A DNA stretch of 64,000 bases from Salinispora arenicola (GTDB lineage: Bacteria > Actinomycetota > Actinomycetes > Mycobacteriales > Micromonosporaceae): assembly GCF_006716065.1 (NCBI RefSeq), contig NZ_VFOL01000001.1, positions 3,782,001 to 3,846,000 of the forward strand. The letters are read 5' to 3'. Shown here piece by piece: positions 32,635-41,528 of this stretch. Positions within the stretch are counted from its first letter, which is position 1. The number at the start of each line of letters is the position of its first letter. A program made the translations under genes and the position numbers. Below the pieces are notes generated by a model that was not told the origin of the DNA, did no database searches, and saw nothing but the letters and a program-made list of their open reading frames with translations.

Positions 32635-34665
32635 ATGCACGAAGTGATCGACTGCGACGAGTGTGACGGGCTGGGCTTCCGTGTTCGGCGCTGCTTCTGC
32701 GTTCAGGGCGGTGACCAGCTTGTTGTCGACGGAGGCCGCTACGCCGACCAGGTGTACGTCGGCTGCCGGGTCTGTGGCGGCGATGGCAGCGTGGCCGAGC
32801 CTTGCGCCCGGTGCGGGCGTGCTGGACGGCGGCGGGCACAGCTCGTGGTCACCGTGGTCAACCTGGACACCGGGGCGGCGGCGTCGCGGCGGCTGCTGCC
32901 CGGCCGTCTTGACCCACCGGCCGAGCCCGACACCATCACGCGGGCGCGGGACATCGTCACCGGGCTGGCCGGCGCCGTCGGCGTGCGCGGGTTGAGCCCG
33001 CACTGGGGGCAGCGTGCGCTGGGCGACGAGGTGTACTGGCTGCCCCGGCGATGGCGGGCCCACCTGCCGGCGCAGGAACGCCTGGCTCTGGAGGCCGAGG
33101 CCCTCGCCCAGCAGGAGTACGACCCGTGGCGGGTCTATGTCGGGCGTGGCACCGAAGCGCCGCCGTCCCCCGAACCCGGCCGCGAGCTGGCCCGGCTCTG
33201 CGAACAGGCCGATCTGCTCTACCTCGACCTGGTGGTGGAGGCTCGCCGCCGGTACGGCGAGGTGGTCTGGACGATCCGCTACGAGGTGCCCGGCGGGAGG
33301 GTGCCGCTCGACCCGCACGCCCGAGCCCAGGACCTGCCCTCGGCGATCGCCGCGACGACGTTCCGGGAGGCGATGCGCGGGCTCGACGACCGGGGGCGCG
33401 ACGCACCCGCCTACACGGTGCGCCCGGTGCGAACTGCCGCCGCCATACCGTCGAGTATGGACCTTGGCCGGCTCGACCGGGCCGTCCTCGCGGACCTGGC
33501 CGACGACGCGCCCGGTGCCCAGGCGGTCTGGCGCGACGGGCGATGGTGGCACACCCCGTTGCGGTCCGCCGGCAGCGTCGAGGAACTGCATGAACGCGAG
33601 ACCGGCCAGATCGTTCGGTATGTGCGGCAGATGGTGCGCAGGGCCGCGGAGCCGCCCGACCCGGCCTGGTGGGGTGAGCCGGTCGAGCACCGGCCCTGTC
33701 CGGACTGCCGACCCGGCACCCGGCTGCGCCGCTGCCACTGCCGGGTGGGTGCGCCCGGCCCCGACCCGCAGTGTTCGCGCTGCTCCGGGGCCGGCTTCGC
33801 CCCATCGGGTCTGGCCTGCTTCACCTGCCGCGACGGCGGTCGGATCCCGGCGGCGCTGACGGTGACCGTGACCGACGGGCGCCGGGTGAGCCACGAAACG
33901 TGGCGCCCGGTTCCGGGGGAGCCGGCCCCGGTGGTCGGGTACCAACCCAACGGCACCCCCGTGCACCAGCTACGCCCGCACTGGCGGCTGGCCCGCCACG
34001 CCGCCGTCTTCGGGGTACGTCCGACCGATCTCACCCACCTCGACGAGGACCAGCCGGTCGACCAGGACCTGCTCGACGCCACGGTGACGGTCCACGACCC
34101 GGCCGTCGAGCCGGCCCGCCAGCACGTCGAGCGGATCGGCGCCGGGCTGCCCGGAGCCCGCCTGTTCGTGCTGGCCGCCGCGCCCGACGCGCCGCCGCTG
34201 ACCGACCTGCTGCGGCTCGCCTACGCTCTCGACCTTGCCGTCGTGGTGACCTACCGCGACCACCGGCTCGACGCGGGTGACCCGACCAAGGTTCAGGGGG
34301 AACGGTGGGACATCCGCCTCACCGCCCGGGACGCGCGGATCGGGGCGGAGTTCCCGTTCTGCGCCAGCGTCGAACTCGCCGTGGCCCGGTGCGTCGAGTA
34401 CCTCGACATGCATCTGCTCGCCGCCGTTCCCCGGGAGCCGGACCGACCGGTGCCCGCGCCGCAGGCGGCACCGTCGCCTCCGGTGGCGGAACCGACCGGG
34501 CTGCTGCGTCGGGTCGGTCGGCACTACGCCGGGCAGCCGGTGGTGGCGTCGTTCGACCGGGCGGGTTGCCGGCTCTGGCTGGCCGAAAGGGGTGAGGTCC
34601 AGCCACTTGCCCGAGCCGCCACCCTCGACGACGCGGTCTCGGCCCTGCGGTTGTCCGGTTCGTGA
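32635..34665 (+). CDS. Large protein with two DnaJ-like zinc-ribbon clusters, function unknown
   Basis: The protein has 676 residues. Cluster 1 (residues 6-62) has CDECDGLGF, RCFC and CRVCGGDG-x5-CARCG. Cluster 2 (about 345-405) has CPDC, RRCHC, CSRCSGAGF and CFTCRDGG. Each is followed by a strand-rich region beginning LVVTVVN or LTVTVTD and then by an LxPHW motif, so the protein is an internal duplication of one large module. A C-terminal part carries two conserved-looking blocks separated by a Pro-rich linker. There are no membrane segments. The CxxCxGxG-type ribbons suggest a chaperone-like or nucleic-acid-binding role; no family name is recognised. Confidence 0.7.
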   Translation: MHEVIDCDECDGLGFRVRRCFCVQGGDQLVVDGGRYADQVYVGCRVCGGDGSVAEPCARCGRAGRRRAQLVVTVVNLDTGAAASRRLLPGRLDPPAEPDTITRARDIVTGLAGAVGVRGLSPHWGQRALGDEVYWLPRRWRAHLPAQERLALEAEALAQQEYDPWRVYVGRGTEAPPSPEPGRELARLCEQADLLYLDLVVEARRRYGEVVWTIRYEVPGGRVPLDPHARAQDLPSAIAATTFREAMRGLDDRGRDAPAYTVRPVRTAAAIPSSMDLGRLDRAVLADLADDAPGAQAVWRDGRWWHTPLRSAGSVEELHERETGQIVRYVRQMVRRAAEPPDPAWWGEPVEHRPCPDCRPGTRLRRCHCRVGAPGPDPQCSRCSGAGFAPSGLACFTCRDGGRIPAALTVTVTDGRRVSHETWRPVPGEPAPVVGYQPNGTPVHQLRPHWRLARHAAVFGVRPTDLTHLDEDQPVDQDLLDATVTVHDPAVEPARQHVERIGAGLPGARLFVLAAAPDAPPLTDLLRLAYALDLAVVVTYRDHRLDAGDPTKVQGERWDIRLTARDARIGAEFPFCASVELAVARCVEYLDMHLLAAVPREPDRPVPAPQAAPSPPVAEPTGLLRRVGRHYAGQPVVASFDRAGCRLWLAERGEVQPLARAATLDDAVSALRLSGS

Positions 34666-34916
34666 TCGCGGTTCAGAGTTGAGCGACTCTGCTTTCTGGA
34701 GATCGACAAAAAGCTCTTGGTGGCCGCATGCTGTCCGCTGCACTTCTCCCGTATCGTCAGAACATTCGGCGGTACCTTACGTTCGAGTGTTTCAGCTATT
34801 GAATGTTCTCCATCGTATTAATGGTTGTACCGATGCTTCGCTGTCGGTAGATTCCTCCTCGCGGTCGCAATCGGCACACCTCTTCTGAGTGCAGTCACGA
34901 CCGAAGGTGGTACGTC
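34666..34916. promoter_or_regulatory. AT-richer intergenic region
   Basis: The 251 bp contain a short dyad CAGAGT-N6-ACTCTG (34674-34691) that may end the previous transcript, then an A+T-rich stretch likely to hold the promoter of the broken MFS gene. No gene is seen. Confidence 0.35.
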
Positions 34917-35848
34917 ATGCCCTTGGCCAAGGCTTCTGGCGACTACCCCTCGGCACCCTCGTGGAGAAGTTCCCGGTTCGGTTTCTACCTCGGCGTGCTG
35001 CTGGTGACTTTCGGTGTGCTGCTGCAACTGCCCGACGTTCGGATCATGATCGACCATGCACGGCTCAAGGCGGACGCCGACCTGCCCTCCGGCGCACCCG
35101 GCATGGAGGGTATGGACGCCTCGGAGGGCATGAGCATGTGGACGCCGACGATGCTCATCGGGATGCTTTGCTGCTGGTCGGTTTCCTCGTGGCCGCCCAG
35201 TCGCTCTTTCGGGGAACGCGGCCGTCGACCGGCATCGCAGGTATCGGTGTCGAGTCGATCGAACACGGACGGTTGCGGCCGATCTACTGGGCGACCGCCG
35301 CCGTGCTCACCGTCGCCCTGGTCGTGGACGTGATGAAGCCGCTCACCCTTGGTTTCGTCCTGCCCGGGATGGGTCAGGAGTACGACATGCCGCTCGAGGC
35401 GGTCACCATTCTCCCCCTCGTGGCCCTCACCGGCACCGCCGTCGGCTCGGTCGTGTGGGGCCTACTCGGTGACCGTTTCGGCCGGCGTAGTGCGCTACTG
35501 CTGGCCACCCTGTTGTTCATCGCCACCTCAGCCTGCGGCGCCATGCCGAGCTTCGAGTGGAACCTGGTCATGTGTTTCGTCATGGGTTCCTCCGCCGGAG
35601 GTCTGCTGCCGCTGGTCTTCACTCTCGTCGCCGAACTGACCCCTCGACGGCACCGCGGCTGGGTGGCGGTGACCGTCGGTAGCATCGGCGGACTCGGTGG
35701 CTACCTCGCCGCCAGCGAGGCCGCGCACCTGCTCGAGCCCAGCCTGACCTGGCGGGCACTGTGGTTGATCGGCCTACCCACCGGCCTGCTGCTGGTGCTC
35801 GCACCGCTGGTCCCCGAGTCGCCGCTGTTCCTGCTGCGGGCCGGGTCG
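34917..35848 (+). pseudogene. MFS transporter, frameshifted and truncated
   Basis: The first frame starts at 34917 with one membrane helix (FGFYLGVLLVTFGVLLQLP) and a Met-rich loop (GMEGMDASEGMSM) up to MLIGM. Near 35165 one base is missing and the protein continues in the next frame as ALLLVGFLVAAQSLF. From there MFS features are clear: GDRFGRRSALLLATLLF and VAELTPRRHRGWVAV. The match stops at about LLRAGSR (35848), where unrelated DNA is joined, leaving roughly two thirds of the 12-helix protein. The Met-rich insert is unusual and may be metal-related. Confidence 0.8.
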
Positions 35849-35849
35849 C

Positions 35850-36690
35850 GGGGCGGTTGGACCTCCTCGATCAGGGTCTCGAAGGGCAGGACCGGAGGCC
35901 GGTCCGCCCCGCCGGCTGGCATGATCAGGCCGGTCAGCGTCGTGTCCGGGTGCAACTCGGAGCGCAGTACGAGCCAGGTGGCCAGCGGACCAACCAGGTC
36001 CGCGGTGGCCGAATCGCGGCGCCCGGCAGGCACGCCCAGCGCCACGACCGGCTGACCGGAGTAGCGGTGCAGCAGGGCCTGGAACGCCGCGCGCAGCACC
36101 TCACCGGCGGGCACGGAGAGGCGATCGGCCACGGCCCGCACCGCGTCGTCCAGCGCCGGCGACAGGATCGTCTCGACGGTGGCGGCCGTGTACTGGGGCT
36201 GCAGGCCGCGTACCCGGTCGGTCGGCAGTTCCAGCGTGACGACGTTGGCGAGGTAGTCCCGCCAGGCCGCACTGGCCACGCTCCGCCCTTGCTGTGCCCC
36301 GGCGCGCTCCCGGGCTACGAACACCTCGAAGGCGCCGGCGTCGGACGGCAGTGGCTCGGCGCGGTGCAGGCGGGCCCGGTACGCCCGGCCCAACCGGTTG
36401 ACGAGCAGCGACAGACTCGCGTCATCCACCACTGCCCGGTGAGTGGTGAGCAGGAGAACATGGTCGTCGACGTCGACGCGGAGTAGCTCGGCTCGGAGCA
36501 GCGGACCCTGGCCGAGATCGAATGAGTTGCCGGCGGCACGTTCCACGGCGCGGAGCACCGCGTCCTCGCGCTGGGTCGCGGGCAGGGTCGACAGGTCGGT
36601 CGTCGGCACGGCCGCAGGTAGGGGCTGCGCCGGTACCCGACTGGCCTGGCCCTCGTGCGACCTGATCGCCCAGCTCGGGGGTCGGCCGGT
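35850..36690 (-). pseudogene. NRPS condensation-domain fragment
   Basis: A minus-strand frame reads PTTDLSTLPATQREDAVLRA, then FDLGQGPLLRAELLR and VDDHVLLLTTHRAVVDD, and ends near PPVLPFETLIEEV, the middle of a condensation domain. The HHxxxDG active site is HRAVVDD: the second, catalytic His is Arg. There is no start, no N-terminal part and no adenylation or carrier domain. It abuts the truncated MFS gene at one end and the LtrA gene at the other, so it is a piece of a lost biosynthetic gene. Confidence 0.8.
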
Positions 36691-36762
36691 TGAGTCCGGA
36701 GCGGAAACCGGCCGGCGACATGGTACGACTGGATAAGGTAGACATATCAGAGAAAGCAGACG

Positions 36763-37965
36763 ATGGGGATGAGTCAGTCGCGCACCCCGCTGCGGAAACC
36801 CGGGCAGCCGCAGCAGGTGACCTTCCTGGAGCTCTTCTTCGACCTCGTCTTCGTCTTCGCCCTCACCCGCGTGTCGCAGCGACTGGCTGAGGACCTCACC
36901 GCTCAACGGCAGATCGTGCTCACCGAGGCCGGCCAGACGCTGTTGTTGTTGCTGGCCCTGCTGATGGTCTGGTTCACCACGGCCTGGGTGACCGACCTGT
37001 TCGACCCTAATCGGCCGGAGATCGAACTTCTGGTCTTCGCGACCATGCTCGGCAGCCTGGTGATGGCAGTCGCGACTCCCGAGGCGTTCGGCACCCGCGC
37101 CCTCGCCTTCGCCGGTGCGTACGTCGCGATCCACCTCAGTCGTGGCCTCGTGCTCGTGATCGCCCTGCGCGGTCACGAGGCGCAGCGCCGCGCCGCGCTG
37201 ACGCTGCTGTGGTACGGAGTGTCCGCGATACCGTGGCTCGGCGGGGCACTGCTCTTTCCGGAGAGCACGGCGCGCGGCCTTCTGTGGACCCTGGCCATCA
37301 TTATCGACTACACGGGTGCCGCGGTGCGTTTTCCCACGCTGCGGCGGGCCCAGCGGCCACACGAGGCGCCCATCGTGGCCGAACACCTCGCCGAGCGCTA
37401 CCGGCAGTTCTTCATCGTCGCGCTGGGCGAACTCATTCTGGTTATCGGCGCGACGTACAGTGGCATCGGCTTCGGTCTCGGCCAGACCGCGGCGTTCCTG
37501 GTGGCGTTCGCCACCACGGCACTGATGTGGCGGATCTACATCCACCGAGCCGGAGAGCTGCTACCCCTCGCGATCGCGAGGGCCCGCGTACCATCGCGCC
37601 TCGCCGGGCTGTCGACACCCGCCCACCTGCTGATGGTGTCTGGCATCGTGGCGATCGCGGTCGGCGACGAGCTCGTTATCGAGCATCCGACCGGACACAC
37701 CGATTCGGCCTGGGTCGCCGTGATTCTCGGCGGACCGATACTCTTCCTGGCCGGCCGTGCCGTGTTCGAGTACGCGGTGTTCGGCCGCGTGTCCGCGTCC
37801 CGGGTGATCGGCGCGGTCGTGCTTGCCGCTGTCTCACCGGCAATGGTCCGTACACCGCCGCTGGTGGTTCTCTGCGTCCCCGCTTTCGTCTTGACGGCAA
37901 TAGCAGTGTCGGACACTCTTCGTGCTCGAAGACGTCCCCCCGAAGTGCCGGCACCCCCTGTCTGA
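36763..37965 (+). CDS. ltrA: Low-temperature-requirement (LtrA) family membrane protein
   Basis: The protein has 400 residues. The family signature near the N-terminus is VTFLELFFDLVFVFALTRVS, and about ten to eleven membrane helices follow, with HLAERYRQFFIVALGE in the middle. LtrA proteins are widespread in actinomycetes and their role is unclear. The gene begins just after the NRPS fragment. GAGAAAG upstream is a modest ribosome site; ATG at 36769 is an alternative start. Confidence 0.88.
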   Translation: MGMSQSRTPLRKPGQPQQVTFLELFFDLVFVFALTRVSQRLAEDLTAQRQIVLTEAGQTLLLLLALLMVWFTTAWVTDLFDPNRPEIELLVFATMLGSLVMAVATPEAFGTRALAFAGAYVAIHLSRGLVLVIALRGHEAQRRAALTLLWYGVSAIPWLGGALLFPESTARGLLWTLAIIIDYTGAAVRFPTLRRAQRPHEAPIVAEHLAERYRQFFIVALGELILVIGATYSGIGFGLGQTAAFLVAFATTALMWRIYIHRAGELLPLAIARARVPSRLAGLSTPAHLLMVSGIVAIAVGDELVIEHPTGHTDSAWVAVILGGPILFLAGRAVFEYAVFGRVSASRVIGAVVLAAVSPAMVRTPPLVVLCVPAFVLTAIAVSDTLRARRRPPEVPAPPV

Positions 37966-38101
37966 CCATCCGACCCCCCACAACGAGGGAGCCGGCATCG
38001 CGCCAGGCCACCCAGGGTGATGGCGTCAGCCGCCGCTGTGGCCGCGATGGCGCGCATCGGTGACGGGCTCGGGTTCGGCGAGGGCCGTCCACCTCGTCGC
38101 G

Positions 38102-39238
38102 CTACCATCCGGCCCGAATCGTGCTCACGACGTGGTCACGGTCGGCCTCGCTGAGCCACCATCCCACAGGCAGGTAGGCGAGCCGGTCGGCGACCCAGTC
38201 CAATCCGGGAAGGTGTTCGCGCACCGAGGCGACACAGCTGTGCGCATCGTTGCGGCGAGACACGATGCCGGTGGCGATGGCGGAGTCGGTGAGCTTTCGC
38301 ACGAACGACGACCGGTCGTCGATCAGGACGGGATAAATCCAGTGTGACGGTTCGCGGTCGGGGGAGCGCTCGGTCTGCCGCAGCCCCGGCACACCCGCCA
38401 ACTCGCGATCGAAGAAGGCGGCGTTGGCCCGAGATCGCTCTATCAGGCCGTCGGCCGCCACCAGATTCGCCAGTCCTATCGCCGCGGCGACGTCGTTCAT
38501 GTAGAAGCGAAAGCCCCAGTCCGCCACGTCGTAGTCACCCGTGGTGCGATCAGCCTGACGGTCGATGCCGAACCACCGCCGCAGCCGGGCACGGTCGTAC
38601 ATCTCGTCGTCGGGAACCACGATAAGGCCGCCGCTACCGCACGTGAGCGGCTTCAGTGCCCCGAAGCTGAATACCGAGACATTGCCGTGCCTGCCCAGGG
38701 GCAGCCCGTCGTACGTCGCCGCCCATGCCTGGGCGCAGTCCTCGATCACCACGGGCCGTATCCCGTGTCGCACCTCAGCTCGATCCACGATGGCCCGCAG
38801 TCGGTTGAGGTCCACCGGATAGCCCGCCCAGTGGACGACCATGATCGCGCGGCAGGCGGGCGAAATCTTGCTTTCCAGGTCGTCGAGGTCCACGTTCAGG
38901 GTCCGGGGATCGACGTCGATCCAGCGAATGCGCCGACCACTCGCGAGGATCGGCCAGTTCGTCCCCTCGAACGTGAGGGGCGTGCTGAGAATCTCACCGG
39001 GTACGTCGTCGGCTGGCACCCCTGAGCCACGGGCGGGTCTGGTAGCCAGGTCGATCGCCAGATGCAGGCCGGAGGTGCCCGAATTGAGGGTGAGCACTCG
39101 GGGGTTGCCGATTCGTTCGGCGAGGGCCGTTTCGAAGTTCGCGGCCACGGGACCGTGCTCCAGACGGCCGCTCCGCAGGACCGCGGTGACCGCGTCGGCA
39201 GCGCCGGGCGTCATCGCGACCTTGAAAAGTGGGATCAT
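38102..39238 (-). CDS. DegT/DnrJ/EryC1/StrS family PLP aminotransferase
   Basis: The protein has 378 residues. The PLP lysine is in FSFGALKPLTCGSGG, with Asp in VIEDCAQAWAATYDG and the start pattern MIPLFKVAMTPGAADAV. These enzymes aminate keto-sugars or make aminocyclitol precursors in antibiotic pathways. Its ATG overlaps the sugar methyltransferase stop (ATGA), so the two are co-translated. No other nucleotide-sugar enzyme is near, so the keto-sugar would come from elsewhere. Confidence 0.88.
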   Translation of the reverse strand: MIPLFKVAMTPGAADAVTAVLRSGRLEHGPVAANFETALAERIGNPRVLTLNSGTSGLHLAIDLATRPARGSGVPADDVPGEILSTPLTFEGTNWPILASGRRIRWIDVDPRTLNVDLDDLESKISPACRAIMVVHWAGYPVDLNRLRAIVDRAEVRHGIRPVVIEDCAQAWAATYDGLPLGRHGNVSVFSFGALKPLTCGSGGLIVVPDDEMYDRARLRRWFGIDRQADRTTGDYDVADWGFRFYMNDVAAAIGLANLVAADGLIERSRANAAFFDRELAGVPGLRQTERSPDREPSHWIYPVLIDDRSSFVRKLTDSAIATGIVSRRNDAHSCVASVREHLPGLDWVADRLAYLPVGWWLSEADRDHVVSTIRAGW

Positions 39239-40161
39239 GGAACTTCCGGGGCATCATCCGACCGGTGGCGGTAGAGCGCCTGCCAGTAGTAGCTCCACGG
39301 CCGCGCCCACGCACTGTTCACACAGCTCCAGTCGGGACCGGGACGGTGGGCCTCCACGAACCGCTCGGCCTGGCGCTCCACGACGACGTTGTCGTGAATA
39401 TCGATGACCTGCTGGAGGGGGCCGGTTGACAGTGCCATTCCCACCAGGTCCCGCCCGTGCGCGTGACCGTCCAGGTCCGGCTCGAGGTACTTGCCGACTG
39501 CGTCCCGCACGTACACGTGGCGGGCACGGCGGTCCAGCAGGCTGAGGTAGTCGCGCACGGTCGCCACAGGCATCTCGGCGAACGCGTTGACGCTGAGGCC
39601 CAACCCGAAGGTCTCGTCGTCGGGCAGGGCATCCAGGTCGCCTGGACTGACAAACCTGACTTTGGCGTACTCGTGCTCGTCCAGGACAGCCGCGAGGTAG
39701 CCGCGAGCGAGTTCCAGGGAATTGTCAAGATCAACGATGTGGTAGGTCTCGATGTCGTAGTTCGACAGCATCGCGTGGCACGAACGGCCGTAGCCGGCTC
39801 CCACCTCGAGTACCCGTTGGCCGGTGAGGTCCACGTCCCGGGCGATGAATTCGAGCTCCAGTACCGCCAGCAAGTAGTCCATGCAGACGGATTCGCCGTT
39901 GTAGTGGATCGAGATCGGGCTACCGGTGTCCCGATTTTTGATCTTGCGAAACCGGGCCCAGTTCTCGCTGCTCAAACCTGCGGCAAGGTTGTAGATCAAC
40001 GCTTTCAGGTAGCGGACGCCGTTCACGCTGGGATCCCAGAAGCCCAGCTTGAAGTTCACCGCACCGGACTTGAAGCCGGACAGGTCCTTGGCTGCCTCAT
40101 GCGTGAGAATGGTCTTGTTGTAGCGCTGCCGAAGCGGGCTCGGCCCGTAGCGTGTGTCCAT
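39235..40161 (-). CDS. Putative sugar O-methyltransferase
   Basis: The protein has 308 residues from the ATG at 40161, with GGAG five bases upstream. The SAM site is VLEVGAGYGRSCHAML (about 120-135) and the next acidic position is in YHIVDLDNSLELARGYL. The layout fits the family annotated as putative sugar O-methyltransferases. Coupling to the aminotransferase suggests methylation of an amino-sugar, which is inference. Confidence 0.78.
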   Translation of the reverse strand: MDTRYGPSPLRQRYNKTILTHEAAKDLSGFKSGAVNFKLGFWDPSVNGVRYLKALIYNLAAGLSSENWARFRKIKNRDTGSPISIHYNGESVCMDYLLAVLELEFIARDVDLTGQRVLEVGAGYGRSCHAMLSNYDIETYHIVDLDNSLELARGYLAAVLDEHEYAKVRFVSPGDLDALPDDETFGLGLSVNAFAEMPVATVRDYLSLLDRRARHVYVRDAVGKYLEPDLDGHAHGRDLVGMALSTGPLQQVIDIHDNVVVERQAERFVEAHRPGPDWSCVNSAWARPWSYYWQALYRHRSDDAPEVP

Positions 40162-40366
40162 GTGCGCTCCATCGCCGCACCGGAGGGTGACCACGATCGC
40201 GGACTTTCGTGGACATCTGTTATATCGACGATCCTCTCGCTGTGGCCCTCACTCATCTCTTCGTGTGCTGATCCGTGGGCCACGGCCGCCGCGCGGTGTC
40301 GACGCCGCTGCCATCGATGACCGTAGGATGACGAGGGCGACGGGAGAACGTGAGGAGCATCCCCAC

Positions 40367-40960
40367 ATGGCAACAATAATGGCCGAGATGTCGATGTCAC
40401 TCGACGGATTCATCGCTGACCCTGCCGATAGCGTCGACCACCTCTTTGGCTGGTACGCCAATGGCCCGGTAGCCGTCCCCGCACCCAACGGGGGGATGAC
40501 GTTCCACGTGTCCCCGGTGAGCGCCACCTACCTGCGGGAGGAGTTCGCGTCCGTGACGGCGATGGTCGCGGGCCGGCGCACGTTCGACCTCACGGACGGG
40601 TTCGCCGGCGGTCATCCGTACGACATCCCGGTGTTCGTCGTGACGCACTCGATGCCACCGGGTTGGCCCCGCGACGACCGGCCCGTCACCGTCGTTACCG
40701 ACGGACTCGAGAGCGCGATCGCGCAGGCGCGCGCGGTGGCTGGCGACGGCGTCGTCAGCGTAGGGGCGGCGAGTATCGCCCGCCAGTGCCTGGACGCCGG
40801 ACTGCTGGACACTATCCGGATCAACCTTGTGCCGGTCCTGTTGGGACGGGGTGTCCGACTCTTCGACCAGCTAGCGCACACCCCGATAAAGCTCGAGGAT
40901 CCCGAGGTCGTCGCAGGCGATGGTGTGATACATCTCTGCTACGACGTCAAGTCCAGCTGA
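40367..40960 (+). CDS. Dihydrofolate reductase-like (RibD C-terminal) family protein
   Basis: The protein has 197 residues from the ATG at 40367 (GAGGAG upstream). It starts IMAEMSMSLDGFIADP, has GRRTFD and VVSVGAASIARQCLDAGLLD, and VLLGRGVRLFD near the end: the RibD_C/YyaP group of NADPH reductases. It need not act on folate. It diverges from the sugar methyltransferase gene and precedes a VOC gene, a common casual pairing in actinomycetes. Confidence 0.88.
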   Translation: MATIMAEMSMSLDGFIADPADSVDHLFGWYANGPVAVPAPNGGMTFHVSPVSATYLREEFASVTAMVAGRRTFDLTDGFAGGHPYDIPVFVVTHSMPPGWPRDDRPVTVVTDGLESAIAQARAVAGDGVVSVGAASIARQCLDAGLLDTIRINLVPVLLGRGVRLFDQLAHTPIKLEDPEVVAGDGVIHLCYDVKSS

Positions 40961-41111
40961 GCTCGGGCGATCGCGTCGGGATCCCGTGACCAGCACCGCA
41001 CTCATCCCTACAGTGGCCCCGCCCGAGTGGGCGCCTGAGTGGGCTCGGCGCTGCCGACGTGCGCGCGCCGACTCACACATTCGCGTATCAACAGAAGGGA
41101 AGTCAGCGAGA

Positions 41112-41525
41112 ATGAACTGGACCTTTGAGGTTGTGTGTGTCCCGGTCTCGGACGTCGACCGAGCCAGGAAGTTCTATGTGGACCAGTTGGGATTCCATCT
41201 CGACTACGACACCGAGCAGGGCGACAACCGGGTGATTCAGGTGACGCCCCCGGGGTCGGGCTGCTCGATCTGCTTCGGTCGGGGCGTGGTCGACATGCAA
41301 CCTGGCTCGATGAAGGGCATGGTCCTCGTGGTGCCTGACCTGAAGGCCGCCCGTGAGGAGCTCGTCAAGCGTGACGTCACCCTCTCGGAGATCAAGGTCT
41401 ACGATCGGGACGGCAGCCTCCGCGCCTATCAGGAGGGCGACGGCCTGGACAAGATGGGCTTCGTCTTCTTCAACGATCCCGACGGCAACGAGTGGTCCAT
41501 CCAACAGATCGACGATCGGGGGTAG
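41112..41525 (+). CDS. VOC-superfamily (glyoxalase/bleomycin-resistance-like) protein
   Basis: The protein has 137 residues from the ATG at 41112. Two beta-alpha-beta-beta-beta modules are visible: VPVSDVDRARKFYVDQLGF and VFFNDPDGNEWSIQQI. It may be a lyase, a dioxygenase or a drug-binding protein. Its stop is three bases from the convergent radical-SAM gene end. Confidence 0.88.
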   Translation: MNWTFEVVCVPVSDVDRARKFYVDQLGFHLDYDTEQGDNRVIQVTPPGSGCSICFGRGVVDMQPGSMKGMVLVVPDLKAAREELVKRDVTLSEIKVYDRDGSLRAYQEGDGLDKMGFVFFNDPDGNEWSIQQIDDRG

Positions 41526-41528
41526 CGC

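Noticed and set aside
31774..33966. 730-residue minus frame
   Set aside because: It is antisense to the DivIVA-like and zinc-ribbon genes and has shadow-frame composition.
35701..37545. 614-residue minus frame joining LtrA antisense to the condensation domain
   Set aside because: Only the middle part (35850-36690) looks like protein; the 5' portion is the antisense of the LtrA gene.
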